Assembly (NCBI RefSeq): GCF_964059965.1
Contig: NZ_OZ060923.1
Coordinates: forward strand, 62,001-126,000
DNA from: Fukatsuia anoeciicola
Lineage (GTDB): Bacteria; Pseudomonadota; Gammaproteobacteria; Enterobacterales; Enterobacteriaceae
Direction of reading: 5' to 3'
Length of the DNA: 64,000 bases
Part shown: one piece after another, positions 10,275 to 19,679 of the stretch
Numbering within the stretch: the stretch's first letter is position 1
Layout: every line of letters starts with the position of its first letter
Program-made: the position numbers and the translations under genes
The notes under the pieces: generated by a model
Databases searched by the model: none
What the model saw: only the letters and a program-made list of their open reading frames with translations
Told to the model about the DNA's origin: nothing

Positions 10275-11150
10275 TATTAGGCATGATTAAGAAATGTTAT
10301 CTTATAAAGATAATGTAACACTTTATTTGCATTAATTATTTTTAATATTCTATGGCTTTAGTATATATAATCGGTATATATAGGATTTTATTTTTCTAGA
10401 AATTTTTTCTAGCTTAATATTTATTCTTGTTTTTATTTAGTAGTTAAAATTATAGACTAGTTTTTATGTTAGTTATTTATTAAAATTAATGTTAAACTAT
10501 CAGTATCTTAACATATAGTTTTATTTTTATATCTAATAATTAAAAATTAGTTAGCTTAAAGTATACTAAATTATTTTATTTTAATACTTAATTTGCCAAC
10601 TTATATAGTATAACTATCTTAAGATAGTATTTTCTTAATACTATCTTAAGATTATAACTATTTATTTTTATTACTTATATATTATTTAATCAATAAACTA
10701 TTTAACTAAGTACCTATAATTTCTTCTTTTAGCTAATAGTATTATAGAAATAGACTTTAATACTTTTTACTAATAGTTAAACATAGAGTAATAAGTAGTA
10801 GTACTAACCTGTACTTATACTAGTATTTTCTTTATACTACTACAATTAATAATATTATAGTATAAAATAAATAAATTCATATAATTATTTTAAGCATAGT
10901 ACAGTATTAATATTAACTTAATAGTTAATGTAATCAACTAGTTATTGGATATATAAAATAATAAATAATAAAAAACAGTTACTACTAAGTCGCTTATTAA
11001 ATTACTTCAATATAAACTAATTAATAAATTAATTTTACTATTAAAGTATTTTCTAAATCTTTTCTTTATTTACTTTACCTTTACATAGCAAACTATGATT
11101 CTTCTAAAAATTATTTAATAAAATTTTAAATAATAATTATATATAGTAAA
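10275..11150. other. AT-rich gene-free region downstream of htpX
   Basis: The region has no long ORF or RNA gene. At 10613-10628 there is a perfect 16-bp palindrome (ACTATCTTAAGATAGT), and its core ACTATCTTAAGA recurs about 26 bp later. I see no recognisable gene remnant. Confidence 0.4.
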
Positions 11151-12035
11151 TTATTTTAAATATTGATACAAACGTAAAGCTTTAATGCGTTCATCTAATG
11201 ATGGATGTGACATAAATAGTTTATTAAAAGAACTGGATTTACCATTAATATAAAAAGCCATCATACTACTAATTTCCTCTGGTTCATAACTAGTTTTTAA
11301 TCTTTGTAATGCTGCAATCATTTTTTCACGCCCAACTAATTTTGAGGAACTAGCATCTGCATGAAATTCACGGTATCTAGAAAACCACATAGTAATTATA
11401 TTAGCTAGCATACCAAATACTAATTCTAATACTATAGATGAAATAAAGTAAACTATTGGATTGCTTGAGCTATTTTCTTCTTTTTCTTCACGACTACTAG
11501 AAAAAAAATCTGCCGTTACTTGAGCAATTATCTTAGAGATAAAGATAACAAAAGTATTTATAACCCCTTGAAGTAAGGTCATAGTTACCATGTCGCCACT
11601 AACAATATGACTAATTTCATGCGCAATAACTGCTTCAGCTTCATCGTGACTCATATTTTGTAATAAACCACTACTTACTGCAACTAAAGAGGAGTCCCTG
11701 TGTGCACCAGTAGCAAAAGCATTAATATCCGGTGCCTGATAAATAGCAACCTGTGGCATTACAATATTGGTTTGTTGTGATTGTTGTCGAACGATATGTA
11801 ATAACCAGCGCTCAGTTTCGTTACGCGGTTGTTTTATAATTTCACCACCTACCGAACGTAATGCTATCCATTTTGATATTAGCAACGAGATAATTGAGCC
11901 GCTTAAACCAAATAGTACTGCCATAATTATTAGTCCTTGTACGCTACTTGACTGTATTCCTGTCAAATTAAGAATCAATCCAAAAACTAGTATTACTGCT
12001 AAATTAGTGAGAAAAAAAAGAGTCATACGCATCAT
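11151..12035 (-). CDS. htpX: Membrane zinc metalloprotease HtpX
   Basis: Inner-membrane stress protease that degrades misfolded membrane proteins together with FtsH. Length is 294 residues against 293 in E. coli. Two hydrophobic spans lie at the N-terminus (about residues 5-25 and 35-55). The zinc site HEISH is present near residue 140 and the third ligand region is REFHADASS. Two further hydrophobic spans lie between these. The ribosome site GGAAAG precedes the ATG. In E. coli proQ and prc are its neighbours; here both are remnants immediately upstream, so htpX is the survivor of that cluster. Confidence 0.95.
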   Translation of the reverse strand: MMRMTLFFLTNLAVILVFGLILNLTGIQSSSVQGLIIMAVLFGLSGSIISLLISKWIALRSVGGEIIKQPRNETERWLLHIVRQQSQQTNIVMPQVAIYQAPDINAFATGAHRDSSLVAVSSGLLQNMSHDEAEAVIAHEISHIVSGDMVTMTLLQGVINTFVIFISKIIAQVTADFFSSSREEKEENSSSNPIVYFISSIVLELVFGMLANIITMWFSRYREFHADASSSKLVGREKMIAALQRLKTSYEPEEISSMMAFYINGKSSSFNKLFMSHPSLDERIKALRLYQYLK

Positions 12036-12039
12036 AAAA

Positions 12040-13060
12040 GTTTCTTTCCTTATTATTTAGCCAACATAGCTATTTAGTTAGTATAACTATACTAATAGCA
12101 TAATGTAATTAATACGATCTTTTGACAAGTAAATAAATTTATTATACTATTCTTATGAATATATAGTAATTTTTAAGTTTTTTCGTATTAATTTATTAAA
12201 TAAATATTTAATCTTATAAATTACTATATATTTATAAATACGTACTACAAATTTTACGTAACCTAATTACCTGGTGCTCAGAATCTATATTCTGCAGTTA
12301 TTTATTTCTAAAACTTAACTTTAGATAATAAACTGTAGTTTTTAAATAGTTCTATATTAGTATTAATAATAAATTAACTATATTTAATATAATATTTTTA
12401 ATCTAATTTTTTATATTAAGATAAATTAAAAGTAACATAAATAATTTTATTTAAATATGAATCGGATTCTTAATAATTTTTAGGTAAATTTATTAATATT
12501 TTAATGATTACTTATTTTATGCTTAAATTATCTATTATAGTATATTGAGTAAGTTATGTTTTTATTATTTTCTTTTATATATTATGTGTAATTTAAAAAA
12601 AATGATTTTTTATTTTTTAAGATATTGAAATTAATAATGTTTTTAATATTCTAAAATTATTTAGAAGTAGCATAATTAATATGCTTTTAATAAAGCTATT
12701 TATAATAATTACATATTACTTATTTTTCATAAGTATTATGGACCTATTGAATACAGAAATATATATATAATTTTTAAACTAGCATTTTTATATAATATTA
12801 AATAATACATATAGGTTTTTAATTGATTATATTTTAATTTATTTATTAAGTTATATTTTTTAGTAATAAATTAAGCTATATTAGATAATAAAAATATTAT
12901 AAATATAATCTAATATATTGAAGTAGTAATTAAATATTTATGTATAAAATTATCATCTAAATAAAATTGCTAACAACAGGAATGAATGAATAAAGTTATA
13001 AATTTAATGAGCATTAGGTATTAATATTTATAATATAGTTATAAAAGCTAATTAATGTAG
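12040..13060 (-). pseudogene. prc: Decayed prc (tail-specific protease) remnant
   Basis: Reading the minus strand of 12873-12935 gives IFNYYFNILDYIYNIF followed by a stop and further matching residues. This aligns to the E. coli Prc segment IFDRYLNLLDYSHNVL. Just upstream in another frame, 12937-12969 gives QFYLDDNFIHK, aligning to QFDLDQAFSAK, which precedes that segment in Prc. There is therefore at least one frameshift plus several stops. The gap is only about half of the normal 2-kb gene, so an internal deletion is likely. Position between proQ and htpX matches E. coli. The outer ends given are approximate. Confidence 0.85.
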
Positions 13061-13131
13061 CACTATTATTACTAACTTAGCTAATAGTTATTATAAAAAT
13101 AAATAGTAATCAGAATTAGTTTGATTAATTT

Positions 13132-13854
13132 TTATATATAGTCTCTTATTAGAGCTATATGCATAGCATAAATAATTATTATTAAACTAGAAGATAATTG
13201 TATTCGTATGCTATTTTTAGTTATTGCTAATATGGTTGCACTTGTTATATTTTTACCTGCTTTTATTTTAATTTCTTGACCAATTTTTAGATTAGATATT
13301 TCTGTAAGCAGTATAGAATTTAATAGGTATGCTTTCATAATTAGTTTAGCTAGACTAAATTATTGTGTAGGTTTTTTCTGTAATAATAGTTTATTTTTAG
13401 TAACAGTAATTTTTTGGGTATGTAACTCTACTCTTTTCTTTTTTAAGTTTATTTGCCATAATTATAAAATATTACTTATATTTAATACGCTTCATATTTT
13501 TTATTTTTTTTGTTTGTATTATAACTGGAATTTAATTTTAGCTGCTATAAGTTTTTTATAGATATAATCAATATATTATTGTTTTAGTATGCCACAGATT
13601 TTTCCATCTAAATTAATATATTTAGTGCTAATCTTGATTCCATTAAGATAGTGCTAACTTGAGGTATAAAACCATAATATATTACATCATTTTGTTTTGC
13701 TAAAAAATCTAATTGCTAAATACGTTTGATTAAATCTTGAAAAATCTTAATCTTTAGTAGAAATGCTTCATCTACTATAGTAAAGCAAAGTGGAAACTTC
13801 TTAAATAAAAACAATGATTTTTTTGTTGATATTTAATTTAGATTGATTTTTTAT
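13132..13854 (-). pseudogene. proQ: Decayed proQ (RNA chaperone) remnant
   Basis: Fragments in several frames follow ProQ in order on the minus strand: IKNQSKLNINKK at the start (ATA in place of ATG), then FPLCFTIVDEA, LKIKIFQDLIKRI, LDGKICGILKQ and YKKLIAAKIKFQ. These align to E. coli FPHCF, LKIGIFQDLVDRV, LDGNPCGELDEQ and KQLEEAKARVQ. Stops and frame changes lie between them. The last 68 codons (13132-13338) are open and match the C-terminal Tudor-like domain (SNLKIGQEIKIKAGKN against SALTVGQALKVKAGQN). I see no ribosome site ahead of that internal ATG. In E. coli the order is proQ-prc-htpX, as here. Confidence 0.92.
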
Positions 13855-14110
13855 GAAATTTTTCTTATTAAAACTAGTTTGCTAACTAACATAAACTACT
13901 TATTCTATTATAATGGCACTATCAATAATTATTATATTATTCGAGTAGCAATTTGTTCTCTGTTTAACAAAATATAACTATAAAAGGTAATTAAAGGGGG
14001 GTATTCACATTAGCATGAATGTATTAATTATATAGTATATCTTTATATGAGATATATTTTAGCATAATCTTGCTGGTTAAAAATTAATATAGCAATATTT
14101 AGAGGATTCA
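13855..14110. other. Intergenic region upstream of infA
   Basis: This 256-bp region lies between the proQ remnant and infA. It includes GGGGGG at about 13997-14002, a rare G-run here. It probably carries the infA promoter, but I cannot single out convincing boxes. Confidence 0.35.
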
Positions 14111-14332
14111 ATGGCAAAAAAAGAAGATAATATTGAAATGCAGGGCACTGTTCAGGATACACTACCAAATACCATGTTTCGTGTTGAACTAGAAAATGGA
14201 CATATTGTAACCGCTTATATTTCTGGTAAAATGCGTAAGAATTATATACGTATTTTAACGGGTGATAAGGTTACTGTAGAGCTGACTCCATATGATTTAA
14301 GTAAAGGTCGCATCTCATTTCGCAGTCGTTAA
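14111..14332 (+). CDS. infA: Translation initiation factor IF-1
   Basis: S1/OB-fold factor that occupies the ribosomal A site during initiation. It is 73 residues against 72 in E. coli and almost identical in layout: MAKKEDNIEMQGTV at the start, FRVELENGH and ISGKMRKNYIRIL in the middle, and GRISFRSR at the end. A clear AGAGGA ribosome site lies just before the ATG. Single-gene transcript; its E. coli neighbours (aat, clpA) are absent. Confidence 0.97.
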   Translation: MAKKEDNIEMQGTVQDTLPNTMFRVELENGHIVTAYISGKMRKNYIRILTGDKVTVELTPYDLSKGRISFRSR

Positions 14333-14528
14333 GGAGCTAGTTTTTATAAAAGTCTAGACATTCTTAAATAATATTAGTTATTTACTAACTATTAAAGACC
14401 TAGGCTTTTATGCTTTCCGATGAAATACTATATAATAACTATTATTTCTATTTTTTTATAGAGATACTAGAGTGCTATTTTACAGTATATAATAAATTTT
14501 GCAAAAAGTCTAATAAATCGGAGTAGTT

Positions 14529-15839
14529 GTGGCTATTAATATATTTTATGTATTAGCTGGTTTTTTACTTAGTATTCTATTGGGTGGATTTATAGTGGTT
14601 AGTATTACTAAGTTACAACAACTGAATTATTGGCGTAATCAATATAAAAAACTTAATCAGGAGCTACATCTTCAATTTAAAATTCATAATAATCAAAAAG
14701 TTGAATTACATGAAACTAAGATTCGTTTAGAAGAAAGTCAACTTGCTTTTAATGAAAAACAACGTTTATTATTAGATAGTGAACAACGTTTAATAATCCA
14801 GTTTGAAAATTTAGCTAACCGTATCTTTGAAAAAACGAAGCATCAGGTAAATGAACAAAATAAACAGTGTTTAAATAGTTTTCTATTACCATTGAATGAG
14901 CAATTAAACAGTTTTCGTTGTCAAATTCAAGAGAGTTATGGTCGAGAAGCGCGTGAACGTCATGCATTAACATATGAAATTCGTAGTTTGCAGCAATTAA
15001 ATGCACAAATGGCAAAGGAAGCAATTAATCTAACAAAAGCTCTTAAAGGAGACAATAAAATACAAGGTAATTGGGGAGAAGTTATACTTAACAAGATATT
15101 GGAGGCATCAGGATTACGAGAAGGTCATGAATACCAAACACAAGTAAATATTAAGATTGATAATAATAGTCGTATACAACCTGATGTTATCGTGCGTTTA
15201 CCTCAAGATAAAGATATCATAATTGATGCTAAAATATCATTAGTAGCTTATGAGCGCTACTTTAATAGTGAAAATAAAGAACAAAAAAAACTTGCACTTA
15301 ATGAGCATATTGCTTCATTACGAGGACATATTAAAGCATTAAGTAAAAAAGATTATCATCAATTTCTTGGTTCACGTTCTCTCGATTATGTTTTAATGTT
15401 TATTCCTATTGAACCAGCATTTTTAGTCGCTATTGATCAACAACCTGAGTTAATCAATGAAGCATTACAATCTAATATTATGTTAGTAAGTCCAAACACC
15501 TTACTAATGGCTTTACGTACTATTAATAACTTATGGCGTTATCAATATCAAAATAATAATACTCAGCAGATTGCTGAACAAGCATCTAAACTTTATGATA
15601 AATTACGTCTATTTATCGATGATATGGAATCAGTAGGACAAAGTATTAATAAAGCCCAAATAACTTATGAACAGGCAATGAATAAACTAGCTCAAGGTCG
15701 TGGTAATTTAATAAGACAAGCAGAAAATTTTCATTCCTTAGGTGTTAAAATAAAAAAACCTATTAGTTCAATATGGGTAGAAAAAAGTAATGTTAAGTAT
15801 GGGGTTAAAAATAATCCAGATTTATTTAATTCAGAATAA
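14529..15839 (+). CDS. rmuC: RmuC family protein
   Basis: RmuC limits recombination at short inverted repeats; it has a nuclease-like core, but its biochemical activity is uncertain. The 436-residue protein has one N-terminal membrane span (about 5-25), a coiled-coil stretch (about 30-90) and the conserved domain with GNWGEVILNKILEASGLREG and PDVIVRLPQDKDIIIDAKIS. It is about 40 residues shorter than E. coli RmuC. The GTG start is chosen because GGAG lies eight bases upstream and MAINIFYV begins the membrane span. Its retention is notable given the large inverted repeats in this window. Confidence 0.9.
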   Translation: MAINIFYVLAGFLLSILLGGFIVVSITKLQQLNYWRNQYKKLNQELHLQFKIHNNQKVELHETKIRLEESQLAFNEKQRLLLDSEQRLIIQFENLANRIFEKTKHQVNEQNKQCLNSFLLPLNEQLNSFRCQIQESYGREARERHALTYEIRSLQQLNAQMAKEAINLTKALKGDNKIQGNWGEVILNKILEASGLREGHEYQTQVNIKIDNNSRIQPDVIVRLPQDKDIIIDAKISLVAYERYFNSENKEQKKLALNEHIASLRGHIKALSKKDYHQFLGSRSLDYVLMFIPIEPAFLVAIDQQPELINEALQSNIMLVSPNTLLMALRTINNLWRYQYQNNNTQQIAEQASKLYDKLRLFIDDMESVGQSINKAQITYEQAMNKLAQGRGNLIRQAENFHSLGVKIKKPISSIWVEKSNVKYGVKNNPDLFNSE

Positions 15840-15899
15840 AATATATAAATTTATTTAATAAATTTAACTGAATATTATATAGAATAAATTTAGATTTTA

Positions 15900-16745
15900 T
15901 CTAAATATTACGCATTTATTAATTTTTACGTTAATAATTTAACATTTAATATTTTATCTAAAAATAAAATATGTAATCTATATAACTTTATGAATAAAGT
16001 ATAATTATTTTTATATATATTGAATATTTAGAGTTTAAAAATTGCTTGATTATTAAATTTGTTACAGTGTTATAAATTAGTTTTTTAGGACATTCTATTC
16101 TTAATAGAAGCTAGTTATAGTAATATTTAACATGTCTTTTTTAATTCAGGAAATAGAAGATAAATAAATCACATCTATGTAAGACTCATAACTATTAACA
16201 TGAGACTTCTAACTCAATAATTAATAATATATTAATATAATTTATATTATTATAATATTCTTAACTTAGTTAAATAAATCACAGAAGTAAAGATGAAAGT
16301 AGTAAATGTTCTGATATAATAAAATTTATACTAGCTAAGATACCTAAAAATACAATTGCATAGAAATTGCTTATCTAACTAAAAGTTGTGGTATAAAAAT
16401 TTTAATATTCATAACTGAATCTATTCTTACTTCTTTAAGAGTAAGATAAAAATTTGATAATTTAAGAGTAATTAATTAGAGTATTTCTATTATGGTAATT
16501 ATGAATAGTGATATTAATAATTTATATAAAAATAAAGAGGTACTAGATTACACTAGAGCTAATATTTTAATCATATGTCGTTCTTACCCAGGATAAATCT
16601 TTAATTTTCTGAGAAATTTAATAGTACCTAGATACTAAAAGATACCACTATATGGATATCATATGATAAAGCACAGAAGTACTAAAGATGTTAGTAAATA
16701 GTTATAGCATTGAAGATATATTAAAAAATTACGTAAATAAAAAAG
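15900..16745 (+). pseudogene. dusB: Decayed dusB (tRNA-dihydrouridine synthase) remnant
   Basis: The plus strand between rmuC and fis reads as a broken DusB. From 16321 one frame gives KIYTS, two stops, then EIAYLTKSCGIKILIF, aligning to KIRTG and EIAQLAEDCGIQALTI. From 16501 the same frame gives MNSDINNLYKNKEVLDYTRA, then ILIICRS and a stop, aligning to ANGDITNPLKARAVLDYTGA and LMIGRA. From 16697 a shifted frame gives NSYSIEDILKNY, aligning to FNAIEDASEQL near the C-terminus. The gene lies directly upstream of fis, as in the E. coli dusB-fis operon. The 5' end is estimated from the normal gene length. Confidence 0.92.
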
Positions 16746-16758
16746 AGCTGACAGAACT

Positions 16759-17067
16759 ATGTATAAACAATTAGAAAATTCTGATGTAATCACAACTACA
16801 GTTACGAATTCACAAAATCAAGTAACGACAAAATCTTTAAAGTCTTTGCGTGATTCGGTTCAACAATTATTAAAAAATTATTTTTCTCAGCTTAATGGTG
16901 AGGATATTACTCAGCTATATGAATTAGTATTAACTGAAGTTGAACAACCGTTATTAGATAGAATAATGCAATATACTCGTGGCAACCAAACTCGTGCTGC
17001 TGGGATATTAGGTATTAATCGTGGCACGTTACGTAAAAAATTAAAAAAGTATTCAATGGGTATTTGA
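16759..17067 (+). CDS. fis: Nucleoid-associated DNA-binding protein Fis
   Basis: Small dimeric DNA-bending protein that activates rRNA and tRNA promoters and stimulates site-specific inversion. It is 102 residues against 98 in E. coli. The dimer core (NYFSQLNGEDITQLYELVL) and the C-terminal helix-turn-helix (RGNQTRAAGILGINRGTLRK) are almost unchanged; the N-terminal 25 residues carry small insertions. No strong ribosome site is visible ahead of the ATG. In E. coli fis is transcribed from the promoter upstream of dusB; here dusB is dead, so either that promoter survives or a new one has arisen. Confidence 0.96.
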   Translation: MYKQLENSDVITTTVTNSQNQVTTKSLKSLRDSVQQLLKNYFSQLNGEDITQLYELVLTEVEQPLLDRIMQYTRGNQTRAAGILGINRGTLRKKLKKYSMGI

Positions 17068-17086
17068 TGCTATTTAGTTAATATTT

Positions 17087-17119
17087 AAAAGGTATTGTTC
17101 TCAAGTAAGATGCCTTTTA
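17087..17119 (+). terminator. Likely fis transcription terminator
   Basis: Twenty nucleotides after the fis stop, AAAAGGTA pairs with TGCCTTTT (one G-T wobble) around a loop of about 16 nt, and an A/T-rich run follows. The stem is short of GC, which is usual in this genome. Confidence 0.5.
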
Positions 17120-17245
17120 TTGTATTAGGATTAATAATAGACTTTTAATAATATCTAATAATTTCTATTAATTTATTTTCTATATTAATGGGTTAGGTGA
17201 ATTTTTGTCATACTTATTTAGTAGTATAAATTAAGAGTATGTAAA

Positions 17246-17587
17246 ATGAATAAAAAAACTGTACCCTTACAGTTTACTGATATAGCAGCCAGCAAGGCTA
17301 AATTATTAATTAATAATAAGGATAATCCTTATCTAAAACTGCGTGTTTATATTACTGGTGGTGGTTGCAGTGGTTTTCAGTATAGTTTTATTTTTGATGA
17401 TACAATTAATAATGATGATATAACTATTGAAAATCAAGGGGTTTCCTTAGTAATTGATCCAATGAGCTTGCAATATTTAATAGGGGGCACAATTGACTAT
17501 ACAGAAGGGCTAAAAGGTTCGCGTTTTATTGTTATCAATCCTAATGCAAAAATTACTTGTGGTTGTGGCTCTTCTTTTGGTATCTAA
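17246..17587 (+). CDS. erpA: Iron-sulfur cluster insertion protein ErpA
   Basis: A-type Fe-S carrier that delivers clusters to apoproteins such as IspG and IspH. It is 113 residues against 114 in E. coli. The three cluster-binding cysteines are present in GGCSGFQYSF and the C-terminal CGCGSSFGI. In E. coli erpA is not beside fis or tktA, so this neighbourhood results from rearrangement. The tktA start follows 46 bp after its stop. Confidence 0.96.
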   Translation: MNKKTVPLQFTDIAASKAKLLINNKDNPYLKLRVYITGGGCSGFQYSFIFDDTINNDDITIENQGVSLVIDPMSLQYLIGGTIDYTEGLKGSRFIVINPNAKITCGCGSSFGI

Positions 17588-17633
17588 ATTTAGTATTTTT
17601 CTGTATTTTTATAAATTAATTCAGGAAAAAATT

Positions 17634-19658
17634 ATGAATTTTCGCAAAGAACTTGCTAATGCTATTCGTGTACTTAGTATGGATGCGGTGCAAAAAGCAG
17701 GATCTGGCCATCCTGGTACTCCTATGGGTATGGCTGATATTGCTGAAATATTGTGGCGTGATTATATGAATCATAATCCCAATAACCCTAATTGGGTTAA
17801 CCGTGACCGTTTTGTGTTGTCTAATGGTCACGGCTCCATGTTAATATATAGCTTACTTCATCTTACTGGTTATGATCTATCAATAAATGAAATAAAAAAT
17901 TTTCGGCAATTAAATTCTAAAACTCCAGGCCATCCTGAATATCATCATACTCCTGGGATTGAAACTACTACAGGTCCATTAGGGCAAGGGATTGCTAATG
18001 CGGTAGGTTTTGCTATTGCTGAACAGACGTTAGCTGCACAATTCAATCGTCCTAACTATATAATAGTAGATCATTATACTTATGTTTTTATGGGTGATGG
18101 TTGTATGATGGAAGGGATTTCTCATGAAGTTTGCTCATTAGCTGGTATGATGCAATTGGGTAAGCTAATAGTTTTTTATGATGATAATGGTATATCTATT
18201 GATGGAAATGTTAAAGGTTGGTTTACCGATGACACTGCAATGCGTTTTATTGCTTATGGTTGGCATGTTATCTTTATTAATGTTCATGATATTAATGATA
18301 TTGAAAAAGAAGTTGATTATAGCGCTATTAAAAAGGCAATTAAAGAAGCACGCAGCATTACTGATAAGCCTTCATTATTAATCTGTAAAACTGTTATTGG
18401 TCATGGTTCACCAAATAAAGCTGGCAATCATGATATTCATGGTACACCATTAGGTGAGAAAGAGATTATGGCGACCCGAATAGCATTAGGCTGGGAATTT
18501 TTACCATTTAATATTCCTCCAAAAATATATGCTGCTTGGGATGCTAAGCAGATAGGCAAAGCTAGAGAGATGGTTTGGAATAAAAAATTTACTCATTATA
18601 AATATAAATACCCTGAATTAGCAGCTGAATTCATGCGTCGTATTGAAGGTAAATTACCTGATAACTGGGAGATTGAATCTAAAAAATTTATTAAAAAATT
18701 ACAAAATAACCCCGCTAATATTGCTAGTCGTAAAGCATCACAAAATACATTAGAAGCCTTTGGTAAAATTTTACCAGAATTACTTGGTGGTTCTGCAGAT
18801 CTTACACCTAGTAATTTAACTACTTGGTCTGGATCTAAGCCACTAAATAAGGATTACGCAGGTAACTATATACATTACGGTGTACGTGAATTTGGTATGT
18901 CTGCTATTATGAATGGTATTGCTTTGCATGGTGGCTTCATTCCTTATGGCGCAACATTTTTAATTTTTATTGAGTATGCGGTTAATGCAGTACGCATGGC
19001 TGCATTGATGAAAATACGTAGTATCTTTATTTATACCCATGATTCTATTGGGCTAGGTGAAGATGGACCAACTCATCAGCCAGTTGAACAAATAGCTAGT
19101 TTGCGTCTAATACCGAATTTAAGTACCTGGCGACCTTGCGATCAAGTTGAATCTGCTGTTGCATGGCAGTATGCATTACAGTATAAAAAAGGTCCAAGTG
19201 CACTACTTTTTTCTCGTCAAAACTTAAAGCAACAACTACGTGATAAAAAGCAACTTATTAATATTAGTAAGGGAGCTTATATACTAAAAGATTGTCTTAA
19301 TCAGCCTGACTTAATTTTAATTGCAACCGGTTCTGAAGTCTCATTAGCCATGGATGCTGCTAATCGACTAACTAATGATGGTTATCAAATTCGTGTAGTA
19401 TCAATGCCTTCTACAGATGTATTTGATGCTCAGAATACAGCTTATCGTGAATCGGTATTACCACTTACTATTAGTGCACGCATTGCTATAGAAGCAGGTA
19501 TTGCAGATTATTGGTATAAATATGTAGGTCTTAACGGTGCTATCATTGGTATGACAGCTTTTGGTCAATCCGCGCCTGCTGATAAATTATTTGAAATATA
19601 TGGTTTTACTATCGATAATATTATCGCTACTGCTAAAGTGTTAATTAACAGGAAGTAA
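17634..19658 (+). CDS. tktA: Transketolase
   Basis: Thiamine-diphosphate enzyme transferring two-carbon units between pentose phosphates and linking them to glycolysis. I start it at the ATG at 17634 (MNFRKELANAIRVLSMDAVQ), which has an AGGA site upstream and matches the E. coli N-terminus; the longer open frame would overlap erpA. The resulting 674 residues compare with 663 in E. coli. Visible motifs include SGHPGTPMGMADIAE, the ThDP motif GDGCMMEGISHE through DDNGISIDG, and the pyrimidine-domain region HDSIGLGEDGPTHQPVEQ. In E. coli the order is tktA-epd-pgk-fbaA; the epd remnant follows here. Confidence 0.96.
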   Translation: MNFRKELANAIRVLSMDAVQKAGSGHPGTPMGMADIAEILWRDYMNHNPNNPNWVNRDRFVLSNGHGSMLIYSLLHLTGYDLSINEIKNFRQLNSKTPGHPEYHHTPGIETTTGPLGQGIANAVGFAIAEQTLAAQFNRPNYIIVDHYTYVFMGDGCMMEGISHEVCSLAGMMQLGKLIVFYDDNGISIDGNVKGWFTDDTAMRFIAYGWHVIFINVHDINDIEKEVDYSAIKKAIKEARSITDKPSLLICKTVIGHGSPNKAGNHDIHGTPLGEKEIMATRIALGWEFLPFNIPPKIYAAWDAKQIGKAREMVWNKKFTHYKYKYPELAAEFMRRIEGKLPDNWEIESKKFIKKLQNNPANIASRKASQNTLEAFGKILPELLGGSADLTPSNLTTWSGSKPLNKDYAGNYIHYGVREFGMSAIMNGIALHGGFIPYGATFLIFIEYAVNAVRMAALMKIRSIFIYTHDSIGLGEDGPTHQPVEQIASLRLIPNLSTWRPCDQVESAVAWQYALQYKKGPSALLFSRQNLKQQLRDKKQLINISKGAYILKDCLNQPDLILIATGSEVSLAMDAANRLTNDGYQIRVVSMPSTDVFDAQNTAYRESVLPLTISARIAIEAGIADYWYKYVGLNGAIIGMTAFGQSAPADKLFEIYGFTIDNIIATAKVLINRK

Positions 19659-19679
19659 AATAGCAATTTGTATAGCGAT

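Noticed and set aside
13132..13338. A 68-codon frame that at first looked like a novel small gene
   Set aside because: Its sequence matches the ProQ C-terminal domain, and the rest of proQ is readable upstream in broken frames, so it is listed as part of a pseudogene.
17529..17633. N-terminal extension of transketolase by 35 residues
   Set aside because: It overlaps the erpA gene and has no counterpart in the family. The ATG at 17634 has a ribosome site and matches E. coli TktA.
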